Shown: positions 16,283 to 25,107 of the stretch, one piece after another
Layout of the letters: every line of letters begins with the position of its first letter
Position numbering within the stretch: the stretch's first letter is position 1
Assembly: GCA_004367505.1 (NCBI GenBank)
Contig: SFCB01000160.1
Coordinates: 25,056-89,055, forward strand
Source of the DNA: Chloroflexi bacterium OHK40
GTDB taxonomy: Bacteria > Chloroflexota > Chloroflexia > Chloroflexales > Chloroflexaceae
Direction: 5' to 3'
Length of the DNA: 64,000 nucleotides
Position numbers and translations under genes: made by a program
The notes under the pieces: model-generated
The model's database searches: none
What the model was told of the DNA's origin: nothing
The model's input: only the letters and a program-made list of their open reading frames with translations

Positions 16283-16653
16283 TCCTCAACTACAGCCACC
16301 CCCTGACGCCGCAGCATAGCGAGCAACTCGAAGCCCTGCTGGGGGAGCGCCACGAGGTGCGCGACATCCCCACGCAGGTGGACCGCACGCGCCCACTCGC
16401 CGAGGTGGCCCGCGATCTGGCTGACGCCGCCGGCCTCAGCCCCGCCGAGTGGCAGACGACACCGCTGTTGCTGAACCCGCCCGGTCTGGCTCCCCTGGCG
16501 CTAGCGCTGATCGCCGAGCTCCACGGCCGCTGCGGCGGCTTCCCGGCCATCCTCAACATGCGCCCCATGGCGGGCAGTACGCCGACGCGCTACGAGGTGG
16601 CCGAGGTGTTGAACCTGCAAGCTCTCCGCGAGGCGGCGCGCAGCCGGCGGTGA
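16279..16653 (+). CDS. csx15: CRISPR-associated protein Csx15
   Basis: The 124-aa protein has the Csx15 pattern: LNYSHPLTPQHSEQLEALL at the start, LSPAEWQTTPLLLNPPGLAP in the middle, and FPAILNMRPMAGSTPTRYEV near the end, followed by EVLNLQALREAA. Csx15 is a small type III-associated family proposed to act on cyclic oligoadenylate as a ring-nuclease-type off switch; I treat that role as family-level expectation. The ATG overlaps the stop of the membrane CARF gene by 4 bp. That coupling suggests it balances that effector. Confidence 0.85.
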   Translation: MILNYSHPLTPQHSEQLEALLGERHEVRDIPTQVDRTRPLAEVARDLADAAGLSPAEWQTTPLLLNPPGLAPLALALIAELHGRCGGFPAILNMRPMAGSTPTRYEVAEVLNLQALREAARSRR

Positions 16654-16811
16654 GGCCATCCAGCCTGCGCGCCGGGCCACGGGGCATAGGTTGGCCCGCC
16701 ACCAGGGCTTATCCCCGCGCCGGTGGGAACCCGGGTCCCAAGCCGCGCCACGAGCATATCCAGGGTGGCTGCGGGGGTCGCGCCGTGCTTCCCTTCCGCG
16801 TCGCCTGATTG

Positions 16812-16840
16812 TTGACGCCAGCAGCGGCGCGGGCTATACT
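16812..16840 (+). promoter_or_regulatory. Predicted sigma70-type promoter
   Basis: TTGACG (16812-16817) and TATACT (16835-16840) are spaced by 17 bases, 34 bp upstream of the glycosyltransferase start codon. It separates the CRISPR-associated genes from the next transcription unit. Confidence 0.65.
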
Positions 16841-16873
16841 GCCACAGCCGTACGCGCCAGCCCGGTAGCCCGT

Positions 16874-19057
16874 ATGCCCACTACGAGCCCCCCCCTAGCA
16901 GCTGAGCCGCCTGAGGATGGCCCCCCCTCCGGCGAGCGGGTCGTCGCGGCGATCTTCGATGGCGCGGCCGCCCGACCATCCGAGCCGCTCGATCTCCCTC
17001 CGGGCACGCCTGTGCAGATCCTCGTGCCAGTGCAACGCCGCGCACACCCATCCGAGCGCGCGCGGCGCGCGGCCCTCGCCCTCCCGGCCCGCGCCGCTGG
17101 CCTGTTCGCGGGCGCGATCGCGCTCGCCCTCCTCGCCCAACTCGCCGTGGCACGGGGCCTGGGGCTGGCCGGTGTCGCGATCTACCTCGTGGCCGTGGCC
17201 GGCGCGGTATACGCCGCCCGCGCTCCCCAGCGCAGTGCCTGGATCCCCGGCCCACCCGCCCGTACACTGCCCCCCGACTGGCGCCTCTGGCTCACGGTGG
17301 CAGCCCTGGCAGCTGGTGGGGTCGCCTTCGCGACCAGCACGGGCAACCGCTACCGCCTCACCAATGTCCTGCCCTGGCTCCTGGCCGTCGTCGCCTTTGC
17401 GGCTGCCCACGCCGATTACCGCCGCCTGCGGCTCGGCGCGGCCCGGGCCCGCCTGGCCACTTCCGGACGTCTGGCAACCCTCGCGCTCCTCGTCGCCATC
17501 CTGGCTCTCGGTGCCGCCTTCCGCTTCGTGGCACTGGCCGAGAATCCGCTCGATATGAATAGCGACCAGGCCGAGAAGCTGCTCGACGTTGGCGATGTGC
17601 TTGCCGGGAAGACCTTTATCTTCTTCGAGCGCAACACCGGGCGCGAGCCCTGGCAGTTCTACTGGACGGTCGCGCTCATTCATCTGTTCGACCTGCGGCC
17701 TGATTTTATGGCCCTTAAGCTCGGCACGGCGCTGATCGGCTGGCTGATGCTCCCGGCCATCTTCATCCTCGGCCGTGAGGTGCTCGGCACCCGGGCCGCG
17801 ATTCTCGCCACCTGCTTCGCCGCCGTGGCGAGCTGGGGGGTGATCACCGCGCGCTTCGGGCTGCGCTATCCGCTCGCCCCCTGCGCCGTAGCCTGGACGC
17901 TCGCGCTCCTGGTGCGCGGTCTGCGCCGTGAGAGTCGCAACAGTCTCCTGGCCGCCGGGCTCTGGGCCGGGATTGGCTTGCAGGGCTACACTGCCTTTCG
18001 CTTTATGCTGGTGGCCGGCCCGCTGATCCTCGCGCTCTGGCTGGCCTGGCTGCTTCTGCGTGGCCAGCGCTACGCGGCCAGGCGCGCCCTGGTGAGTGCG
18101 CTCCTCGCTGGCCTCCTGGCGCTGCTCACCACGCTGCCGCTGCTGCGCTACGGCTTCGAGCGGCCCGATCAGCTCTTCTATCGGGCGGCCACTCGCCTCA
18201 CCGGCGCCGAGCAGGCCATCCCGGGTAACCCGGCGCTGATCTTCCTCAACAACCTGGAGAACGTGCTGCTGATGTTCAACGCCCGGGCTGATGAGGTCTG
18301 GGTGGCGAATCTTCCCGACCGGCCGGCGATGGACGTGGTGCTCGGCGCGCTGCTGGTGGTGGGCGCCGCCGGGTGCCTGGCGCTGAGCTGGCGCACCCGG
18401 AATCCCTGGCCAGCCCTCACCCTCATGGCAGGTGTGCTGATGCTGATCCCGTCGGCGCTCAGCATCGCCTTCCCCAACGAGAACCCGAGCGTCGTTCGGG
18501 CCGGGGGCGCGCTGCCCGCTCTGATGATCGTCTGTGCGGCAGGACCCGCAATACTCCTGGAGTTGCTGCGGGCGGCCCGACACGAGCGGCCCGGGGCCTA
18601 CCGGGCCGCCAGCTACGCGGCGCTTAGCGGCGTCGTGGCGCTTACCCTCGCCGTTGTCGCGATCAACCAGCGGCGGGTCTTCGTGGATTACCCGGCGCAG
18701 TATTGCCCGCGCGCCCAGAACGCCTCCGATATCGCCCGCGAGTTGCTGGCCTGGGAGGCCCGGGGCCACCCGCGCAGCGACGCCTGGATCGTCGGCTACC
18801 CCCACTGGGTGGACTCGCGGGCCGTGGGTGTCTGGATCGGCGAGATCACCTTCCCCAATACCGTGATGGGCCCTGAGCAGGTGGCGGCGGTGGATCTCGG
18901 CGGACGCCCGGGATGGTTCGTGCTGAACCGTGAGGATCTGCCCTCGCTCCAGGCGCTCTACGCCCGCTACCCACTCGGCCAGGAGCGCCTGGTAGAGGGT
19001 TCGCAGTGCGCCGGGCGCGCCTTCGTTGTGTTCGAGACGCAGCCCGGCGGCTCATGA
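16874..19057 (+). CDS. PMT/GT39-like membrane glycosyltransferase
   Basis: The 727-aa polytopic membrane protein has a soluble N-terminus of about 65 residues, then many hydrophobic spans. A luminal loop after span 5 carries ENPLDMNSDQAEKLLDVGDV, whose acidic D/E residues match the catalytic loop of dolichyl-phosphate-mannose-type (GT39/ArnT-like) transferases. GREPWQFYWTVALI and ARFGLRYPLAPCAVAW follow, as in this group. The C-terminus is a soluble extracytoplasmic domain. It likely transfers a sugar from a polyprenyl-phosphate donor to an exported acceptor; the substrates are unknown. The ATG at 16874 is placed just downstream of the predicted promoter. Confidence 0.8.
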   Translation: MPTTSPPLAAEPPEDGPPSGERVVAAIFDGAAARPSEPLDLPPGTPVQILVPVQRRAHPSERARRAALALPARAAGLFAGAIALALLAQLAVARGLGLAGVAIYLVAVAGAVYAARAPQRSAWIPGPPARTLPPDWRLWLTVAALAAGGVAFATSTGNRYRLTNVLPWLLAVVAFAAAHADYRRLRLGAARARLATSGRLATLALLVAILALGAAFRFVALAENPLDMNSDQAEKLLDVGDVLAGKTFIFFERNTGREPWQFYWTVALIHLFDLRPDFMALKLGTALIGWLMLPAIFILGREVLGTRAAILATCFAAVASWGVITARFGLRYPLAPCAVAWTLALLVRGLRRESRNSLLAAGLWAGIGLQGYTAFRFMLVAGPLILALWLAWLLLRGQRYAARRALVSALLAGLLALLTTLPLLRYGFERPDQLFYRAATRLTGAEQAIPGNPALIFLNNLENVLLMFNARADEVWVANLPDRPAMDVVLGALLVVGAAGCLALSWRTRNPWPALTLMAGVLMLIPSALSIAFPNENPSVVRAGGALPALMIVCAAGPAILLELLRAARHERPGAYRAASYAALSGVVALTLAVVAINQRRVFVDYPAQYCPRAQNASDIARELLAWEARGHPRSDAWIVGYPHWVDSRAVGVWIGEITFPNTVMGPEQVAAVDLGGRPGWFVLNREDLPSLQALYARYPLGQERLVEGSQCAGRAFVVFETQPGGS

Positions 19058-19100
19058 GCCGCCGGACACTGGTTGCGTTCCCCACGAGGGCGGCGCAGCA

Positions 19101-19946
19101 TCAGGGCGTGAGGGCGCCAGTCAGCCCCGCCGCGATCCGCGCTGCGGCCCGCAGATCGCTTAGCAAGGCTGTGCCGAGCGCCACGGCCCGGGCCCCTGCG
19201 TCGAGGAGCGCCCGGGCGTCGGCAAGGGTCATGACGCCGCCACCGCCGACCACGGGCACCTCCACTGCGGCCGCTACCATGGCGACGGCGCGCAGGGCGA
19301 GGGGGCGCAGGGCCGGCCCGCAGAGCGCGCCCTCGACTAGCCCGGCAGTTCCCGGCGCGGCGGCGGGGAGCGGCCCGATCAGGCTCACGGCATCGGCGCC
19401 TGCGGCTTCGACAGCCTGCGCGAGGGCAACCAGATCGGGCGCGTGGCCGGGGAGCTTGACGATCAGCGGCAGTGGTGTCGCGGCACGCAGGGCGCCCACC
19501 AGGCTAGCCGCCGGTCCCGGAAGCAACATGTCCATCGCGCCCAGGGGCAACTCCAGGCCGCGCACGCCCTCCAGCAGATCCAGCTCGGCCACCGTCTCGA
19601 CCAACTCCTCGGCGTCGGCGGCGGCAATACTCAGAAGCACGGGAAGTTCCCAGGTAGCCCAGACGGGGGCGAAGCGTTCGAGCACCACGCGCAGCCCAGG
19701 GTTCTGATTACCGCCAGTGTAGAGCGCGCCAGCGGGCACCTCTAGCAGCGCCGGCAGAGGCCGACCACGCCGGGGGAGTGGCGTTGTGGTACGAGTGATG
19801 ATCGCACCGAGACCGTGGGCGGCGCCGCGCTTCCCGAGGCCGATCTGCCGGGCAACCTCGACGCCGTAGCCGAGGCTGCCCGCGGCCGCAAGCAGGGGCG
19901 TCTCGAGCTCGAGCGGGTTCGGGTTCCGTGGCGCCAGGTCGATCAT
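19101..19946 (-). CDS. Dihydroorotate dehydrogenase-like flavoprotein, catalytic motif degenerate
   Basis: The 281-aa TIM-barrel protein follows the class 1B dihydroorotate dehydrogenase outline. It has LLAAAGSLGYG at the N-terminus, YTGGNQNPGLRVVLERF (the NPG loop), VKLPG on a central strand, and VVGGGGVMTLADARALLDAGA in the FMN phosphate site. The active-site stretch, normally a (N/S)xSCP segment with catalytic Cys or Ser, reads LELPLGAMDML here. The Asn after VKL is also lost. FMN binding is plausible, dihydroorotate oxidation doubtful. No pyrimidine genes are adjacent. It is convergent with the glycosyltransferase and 15 bp from the MATE gene. Confidence 0.75.
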   Translation of the reverse strand: MIDLAPRNPNPLELETPLLAAAGSLGYGVEVARQIGLGKRGAAHGLGAIITRTTTPLPRRGRPLPALLEVPAGALYTGGNQNPGLRVVLERFAPVWATWELPVLLSIAAADAEELVETVAELDLLEGVRGLELPLGAMDMLLPGPAASLVGALRAATPLPLIVKLPGHAPDLVALAQAVEAAGADAVSLIGPLPAAAPGTAGLVEGALCGPALRPLALRAVAMVAAAVEVPVVGGGGVMTLADARALLDAGARAVALGTALLSDLRAAARIAAGLTGALTP

Positions 19947-19961
19947 TGGAGCGCTCCAGGC

Positions 19962-21356
19962 TCACACGTCGATCTGCTGCCAGCGCCCCGAGCGAAAGCG
20001 CCCGATCGCGAGCAGCGCCTGCAGTGTGAAATCGGTACACATGGCCAGCCACACCCCCGGCAGGCCCAGGCCCAACCAGCCGACGAGCACGAACGTCATG
20101 GGCAGACGCACGATCCAGGTGGTAACGAGCCGGCTCAGCAGCGGCCAGCGCGTATCGCCGGCACCGCGCATCGCGCCCAGCAGGATGAAGCTCACGGCGA
20201 GGGCCGGCTGGACGAGCCCGGCGACCCGCAGGATGGGCGTGGCCGCCACAATCACGGCCGGATCGTTGCTGAAGAGCGCGACGAGCTGCGCCGGGAAGAT
20301 GACCATCACCGCGCCGAGCGCGCACATCATCAAGCCGCCCTGGAAGAGCGCCTCGTAGGCATAACGCTCGGCCTGCTCAGGACGCCGGGCGCCGAGGGCC
20401 TGGCCAACCAGGGCGCTCGTGGCCGCCGCATAGCCCATCCCGGGGAGAAAGGAGAGCGACTCGATCGTGATCGTCACATTGTGAGCCGCGTAGGCCGCTG
20501 TGCCGAGGTCGGTCACGAAGCGCACAAAGATCAGCAGCGCAGCCTGAAAGATCAGCTGCTCGCCGGCCGTCGGCAGGCCCACGCGCAGCAGGCGCTGCAT
20601 GGTCTCCTTGTCTGGCCGGGGATCGAGGCGCAGCTGAAGCCCGGCGTGGCCACGCAGGAGCAGGCCGAGCACCACCAGCCCGCCGGCGCCGCGCGCGAGC
20701 GCCGCGCCCAGCGCCGCGCCCGCGACGCCCAGGGCAGGCAGGCCGAACTGCCCGTTGATCAGCAGCCAGGAGACGCCGATGTTGATCGCGTTGACGGCGA
20801 GCATCACGAACAACGGCGTGCGCGTATCACCGGCGCCGCGCATGGCCGCCGTTCCCGCCAGCAGCAGCGCCGCCGGCAGAAAGCCCCAGGCATTTACCTG
20901 GATGTAGGCGGCCCCGATCGCCGCCGCCTCCGGTGGGGCCCCCACTAGCGCCATGAACGGGCCGGCGAGCAACACGCCCATGGCGGTGGCAAGCAGGCCC
21001 ACCACCACGCCGAGCACCATCGTCTGGCGCACGATCCGGCTCGTGGCCGGCCCGTCGTCCGCGCCGACGGCACGGGCGATCAGCGCGGTGGCGCCCACAC
21101 CCACCGCCATCATCAGCACCATCACCACCCAGGTAAACTGGTTGCCGAGGCCGGCAGCCGTGAGCGCGGTGGCGCTCCCGTAGCCGAGCTGCTCAGCCGC
21201 AGCCAGGCTCAGGTTGCCCACCAGGTATACATCGGCAAGGCCCACCAGGGTGTTGAGCAGCTGCTCACCGACCGCCGGCAGAGCCAGACTAAAGACCCGC
21301 CGGCGTGTTCCGGCACCGGCGGGGACAACCGCGCCGCGTGCACTGATCGCGCGCAT
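19962..21356 (-). CDS. MATE family efflux transporter
   Basis: The 464-aa protein has about twelve hydrophobic spans in two homologous halves, each opening with a LALPAVGEQLL or VGLPTAGEQLIFQ segment. RGAGDTRTPLFVML and RGAGDTRWPLLSRL appear as the matching internal repeats. MATE proteins expel organic cations, drugs or lipids using Na+ or H+ gradients; the substrate is unknown. The ATG at 21356 fits the family N-terminus better than upstream in-frame starts to 21518, which would add a non-conserved Arg/Pro-rich stretch. The 254-bp gap upstream to murE shows no gene. Confidence 0.93.
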   Translation of the reverse strand: MRAISARGAVVPAGAGTRRRVFSLALPAVGEQLLNTLVGLADVYLVGNLSLAAAEQLGYGSATALTAAGLGNQFTWVVMVLMMAVGVGATALIARAVGADDGPATSRIVRQTMVLGVVVGLLATAMGVLLAGPFMALVGAPPEAAAIGAAYIQVNAWGFLPAALLLAGTAAMRGAGDTRTPLFVMLAVNAINIGVSWLLINGQFGLPALGVAGAALGAALARGAGGLVVLGLLLRGHAGLQLRLDPRPDKETMQRLLRVGLPTAGEQLIFQAALLIFVRFVTDLGTAAYAAHNVTITIESLSFLPGMGYAAATSALVGQALGARRPEQAERYAYEALFQGGLMMCALGAVMVIFPAQLVALFSNDPAVIVAATPILRVAGLVQPALAVSFILLGAMRGAGDTRWPLLSRLVTTWIVRLPMTFVLVGWLGLGLPGVWLAMCTDFTLQALLAIGRFRSGRWQQIDV

Positions 21357-21610
21357 GGATTGGCTCGTATCTGGCTGGCGGGGTGGGCAGCCCACCCCTC
21401 TCATTCGAGTGTATTGACCCCACGCAGATCGCTGGTCGGCCATTGGGCGGAAAAGCCGCCCGGCTATGCCCACGCGCCGGCACACACAGGGGCGAGCAGT
21501 TCGGGAGGTGTGCCGCATCCTGGCAGGCGGCGATGGCGCCCGCCCGGTGCACCACCAGCATTGAGCGCTCCAGCGGGGCGCCCTGAGCCTGGCTGGTGCC
21601 AGGCCAGAGG

Positions 21611-23161
21611 CTAGCCCCCATACCCCAGCGCGGCAAGGGCTCGCCGGGCCTCGTCGGCCTCGTCGTAGGGCAGGCTATGGTCGGCGTAGATGATACTGCC
21701 TTCGTGGCCCTTTCCCAGCAGCAGCACCAGGTCGCCGGGGCCAGCGGCGGCGAGGGCCGTTGCCACGGCGGCGGGGCGATCGGGGACGATCAGGTAGCCG
21801 CTGCCCGGCCGCAGCCCTGCCCGCTCGGCGCCCACCGCGATCTCGGCCAGGATGGCCTCGCGATCCTCACCGCGCGGGTCCTCATCGGTCAGCACCAGCA
21901 GGTCGCAGTAGCGCCCGGCGATCTCGCCCTGAATGGCTCGCTTTGCCACATCGCGCTCGCCCGCGCTTCCAAAGACGGCGATCATCCGGCCACGGGTGAG
22001 TGGCCGAAGCATAGCGAGCACCTGAGCGAAGGAGTCGGGGTTGTGCGCATAGTCGACGATCACATCGAAGGGCTGGCCCATCGTGATCGGCTCCATGCGG
22101 CCCCGGGGACCACGGGCCTGGCTAAGGGCTGATAGCGCTTGTTCGAAGGGCAGGCCCTGGCTCAGGGCCACGCTGAGCGTCGCGAGTGCGTTCGAAACGT
22201 TAAAGCGGCCCGGGAGGCCCAGGTGCAGCGGCGCGCTCCCCCACGGGCTGTGGACCAGCAGCGACGAACCCGACGGGCCAGTGCGCAGGTCGTGGGCACG
22301 CACATCGGCGTTAGCCTCGATCCCGAAGGTGAGCCGGCGCGCGCTCGATGGTGCCGCAGCGAGAAAAACGCCGCAACTCGGGTCGTCGGCGTTGCCGATC
22401 GCCCAGAGCTCGCCCCGGCGCAGGCCAGAGCCGGGCACCCGCTCGCCGAGCAACTCAAACAGCCGCGCCTTGTCAGCGCGGTACTGCTCAAAGCTCCCGT
22501 GGTAGTCCAGGTGTTCGTGGGTGAGGTTCAGGAAGACCGCCACATCGAAGAGCGCGCCACTCAGGCGGTTCCAGCGGGCCGACAGCGCATGAGAGGTCGC
22601 CTCGATCACTGCGGTATCGCAGCCGTCGGCCACCATCTCGGCGAGCAGGGACTGCACCTCCGGGGCCTCCGGAGTGCTCTGGCGGGTACGATTCGGCCAA
22701 CGCCGTGGGCCGACCTTGAAGTCCACCGTGCTGATCAAGCCCGTACGCCGGCCACAGGCATCGAGCACCTGGCTCACCAGGTCGGTCGTCGTGCTCTTGC
22801 CCTTTGTCCCGGTGATGCCGATCGTCTGCAACTGCCGGGCCGGGTAGCCGTAGAACGCGGCGGCCAGCGGCGCCAGCGCGGCCCGGCTATCGATCACGGC
22901 AACCAGCGTAACGCCATCGGGCGTTGGCTCATCCCACTGGCGCGCATCGACAACCACGGCTGCCGCGCCTCGCGCCACCGCCTGGTCGACGTAGGCGTGG
23001 CCATCGGTGTGGTAGCCCCGGATGGCCACGAAGAGACTGCCAGGCGTAACGCGGCGCGAGTCGTAGGCCAGCCCCGCCACCGGAATGTCGAGCGGGCCAT
23101 CGGCCCGCAGCACGGCTACCCCGGCCAGCATCTCTCGCAGTGTCGTCATAGGCCTCGTCAT
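21611..23161 (-). CDS. murE: UDP-N-acetylmuramoyl-tripeptide synthetase (MurE)
   Basis: The 516-aa Mur ligase adds the third amino acid to UDP-MurNAc-L-Ala-D-Glu in the cytoplasm. Domains in order are an N-terminal UDP-binding domain (AYDSRRVTPGSLFVAIRG), the ATP-binding centre with GITGTKGKSTTTDLV, and a C-terminal domain with VDYAHNPDSF and FGSAGERD. The specificity motif, DNPR in meso-diaminopimelate enzymes, reads DEDPR here, so another diamino acid such as ornithine is possible. GAGAGGGGG lies upstream of the ATG at 23161; a second ATG four codons later is an alternative start. A TATAAT box reads on the minus strand at 23188-23193. Confidence 0.95.
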   Translation of the reverse strand: MTRPMTTLREMLAGVAVLRADGPLDIPVAGLAYDSRRVTPGSLFVAIRGYHTDGHAYVDQAVARGAAAVVVDARQWDEPTPDGVTLVAVIDSRAALAPLAAAFYGYPARQLQTIGITGTKGKSTTTDLVSQVLDACGRRTGLISTVDFKVGPRRWPNRTRQSTPEAPEVQSLLAEMVADGCDTAVIEATSHALSARWNRLSGALFDVAVFLNLTHEHLDYHGSFEQYRADKARLFELLGERVPGSGLRRGELWAIGNADDPSCGVFLAAAPSSARRLTFGIEANADVRAHDLRTGPSGSSLLVHSPWGSAPLHLGLPGRFNVSNALATLSVALSQGLPFEQALSALSQARGPRGRMEPITMGQPFDVIVDYAHNPDSFAQVLAMLRPLTRGRMIAVFGSAGERDVAKRAIQGEIAGRYCDLLVLTDEDPRGEDREAILAEIAVGAERAGLRPGSGYLIVPDRPAAVATALAAAGPGDLVLLLGKGHEGSIIYADHSLPYDEADEARRALAALGYGG

Positions 23162-23598
23162 CTGCCGGCCCCCTCTCGCTGCCCCTCATTATACCCGCTC
23201 CCTCGGCCTCGGAACATTGTCCACTGGTCGAGAAGCAGGGAGCATACCATCCTGCCCGTCGAGCCTGGCCCACAACCAACGACGCGCTGTCGCAGGCATA
23301 GTTTGTGCTGGGTATGATGCACGGCGGGACACAGGTGGATCGCCACGGTGAGCCCGTAGAGCCGCCCCGATGGCCCGCACGCCGCAGGAGAACCGGCAGT
23401 AGGCAAATTCGTGGCTCCAATCCCGTTCACACTAGTGCAGTTAAAAGTGACAACTTCGTCATCAAGCGGGAACCACGCTGGCCCCCATGTCTGCGTGGCC
23501 AGACGCAGCACCGCAATCTCATCATCCCGCCCAGCGACGTCGTTCTCAAGCCGGCACGGGACTCTGCCGGCCGGGCACATGCTCCTGGGGGAGAGCTC
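23162..23598. other. Intergenic gap between divergent murE and a secreted-protein gene
   Basis: No gene is convincing in these 437 bases. A minus-strand GGGTATAATG extended -10 element for murE lies at about 23185-23194. A plus-strand TATGAT at 23312-23317 may serve the secreted-protein gene, leaving a long leader of roughly 270 bases. I saw no strong hairpin or riboswitch core in it. Confidence 0.5.
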
Positions 23599-25107
23599 AT
23601 GATCGCTCACGCGCGCCTCTGGCGCCTCCTCGCGCTTGCCGCCGCGCTGCTCGCCGCCGCGACGCTGCTCGTCGCTCCGCCACCACCCTCCGCCGCTCAA
23701 CCCACTGCTCCGCCCAGCGTCTACATTCTGCGCGGAGGCGACGCGACCTCCGACGCGGCAGTGGCCCGGGCCCTCACCGACGCGGGACTGGACGTCACCA
23801 CCGGTGTGGCGACCCCCGACTACGATGGCACCCAGGCCAATCTTGCCGACTACGACGCGGTGGTGATGCTCTACAACGCTAACTGGGCCACCCCGCTCCT
23901 CACCGATGGTCTGAACGCCATCGAACGTTATGTCGACAAAGGCGGCGCGCTGATCACTGGCGAGTGGGTCGTCTGGCGCAGCCAGCTCGCCTCCATCATG
24001 CCCGCAGAGCACTGTGGCTGGAACAGCGTCAACGCCACAACCTACATGCGGGTCGCGCCCAATCCGACCATCAACGCCGATGTGCCGGATTCGTTCAGTG
24101 TGAGCCTGAACAACGTCAGCGGCAGCGAGTCCTGTCTGCGCCCACGGGCCGAGGCGACGGTGCTGTACGCCAGCAGCAATGCCGGTGGCCGTGGCGACGG
24201 GGCCGGCCTCGTGGCGTGGAACGTTGGCCGGGGCCGTGTCGCATCGTTCTCCACCCTGCTGAGCGTAGTCGAGCTCCAGAGCCCCGCGTATCGCACCCTC
24301 GTGCAGAACACCGTGCGCTGGCTCGCCACCACCCGCGACAGCACACCGCCGAAGATCAAGAGCATCAGCGTGAGCAATGGTGGCCTGCTCAGCCCCACCC
24401 GCGAGGTCATGCTCTCCTTCACCGCCAGCGATGCGGGCGGCTCCGGCCTCGGCGCCTACTACATCGTTGAACGGGTCTTCAGCGGGAACCCGGATGATGC
24501 CTGGGCCAACGTGCGCACCAGTACGGCCTGGGAACCCTACGAGCAGCCCGGCGCGTCGCTCACCTGGACGCTCGGCGAGACGCCGGGTGTCCACTATCTG
24601 CAGGTCTATGTGGCCGACCGCGCCGGCAACGTCAGCCGCGAGCCAGGCGTGGTCTTTGTGAACTACCGGCCCGCCCAGGTATCCCTCGGCCTGGACGAGC
24701 TGCACATCTACCGGATTGCCCCCGGCGACGGCACCCCAACCATGGTGCGCATGGACGATCTCGGCGGTGATCCGGACCTCTACGTCTTTGGGCCGGGCGT
24801 CAGCTTCATCGCCGAGAACGACGACCCGAGCGCCGAGGCGACCTTTACGGCACAGGCCGGCGTCTATCAGGTTGAGGTCGAGGGCTTTGCCGCCGGCAGC
24901 TACAGCTTGCAGCTCAACACGGGCACCCCGGCCCGCGCATCACAGCCCGACGACACCGCGACGCTCACGCGCCGCCCACGGATCAGCGTGACCGCGCTGA
25001 ACCCGCCCGAGCCGGAGGCCAGCCCCGAGGAGCTTCCGGCGGCTCCCGTCGACCCGGTGCCCGCCGCGCTGGGCGATGCCCTGTTCCTGCCCATCCTGCA
25101 ACGCTAA
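23599..25107 (+). CDS. Secreted protein with glutamine-amidotransferase-like and beta domains
   Basis: The 502-aa protein has a signal peptide (basic start, hydrophobic core LLALAAALLAAATLLVA, cut after Ala-Ala-Gln near residue 35). Residues about 40-240 resemble class I glutamine-amidotransferase-like ThuA-type folds: VYILRGGD, LADYDAVVMLYN, IERYVDKGGALITGEWVVWR. No catalytic triad is evident. Residues about 250-370 look like an Ig-type domain (DSTPPKIKSISVSNGG, ADRAGNVSREPG). About 380-450 resembles a pre-peptidase C-terminal domain (MDDLGGDPDLYVFGPG). It ends in ALFLPILQR, a short motif seen in other exported proteins of this group. It is probably exported to the cell surface; function unknown. 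Confidence 0.72.
   Translation: MIAHARLWRLLALAAALLAAATLLVAPPPPSAAQPTAPPSVYILRGGDATSDAAVARALTDAGLDVTTGVATPDYDGTQANLADYDAVVMLYNANWATPLLTDGLNAIERYVDKGGALITGEWVVWRSQLASIMPAEHCGWNSVNATTYMRVAPNPTINADVPDSFSVSLNNVSGSESCLRPRAEATVLYASSNAGGRGDGAGLVAWNVGRGRVASFSTLLSVVELQSPAYRTLVQNTVRWLATTRDSTPPKIKSISVSNGGLLSPTREVMLSFTASDAGGSGLGAYYIVERVFSGNPDDAWANVRTSTAWEPYEQPGASLTWTLGETPGVHYLQVYVADRAGNVSREPGVVFVNYRPAQVSLGLDELHIYRIAPGDGTPTMVRMDDLGGDPDLYVFGPGVSFIAENDDPSAEATFTAQAGVYQVEVEGFAAGSYSLQLNTGTPARASQPDDTATLTRRPRISVTALNPPEPEASPEELPAAPVDPVPAALGDALFLPILQR

Noticed and set aside
16895..18805. Long minus-strand open frame of about 636 codons
   Set aside because: It lies wholly antisense to the GT39-like gene, has low-complexity Gly/Glu/Arg content and no family features; it follows from GC-rich codon bias.
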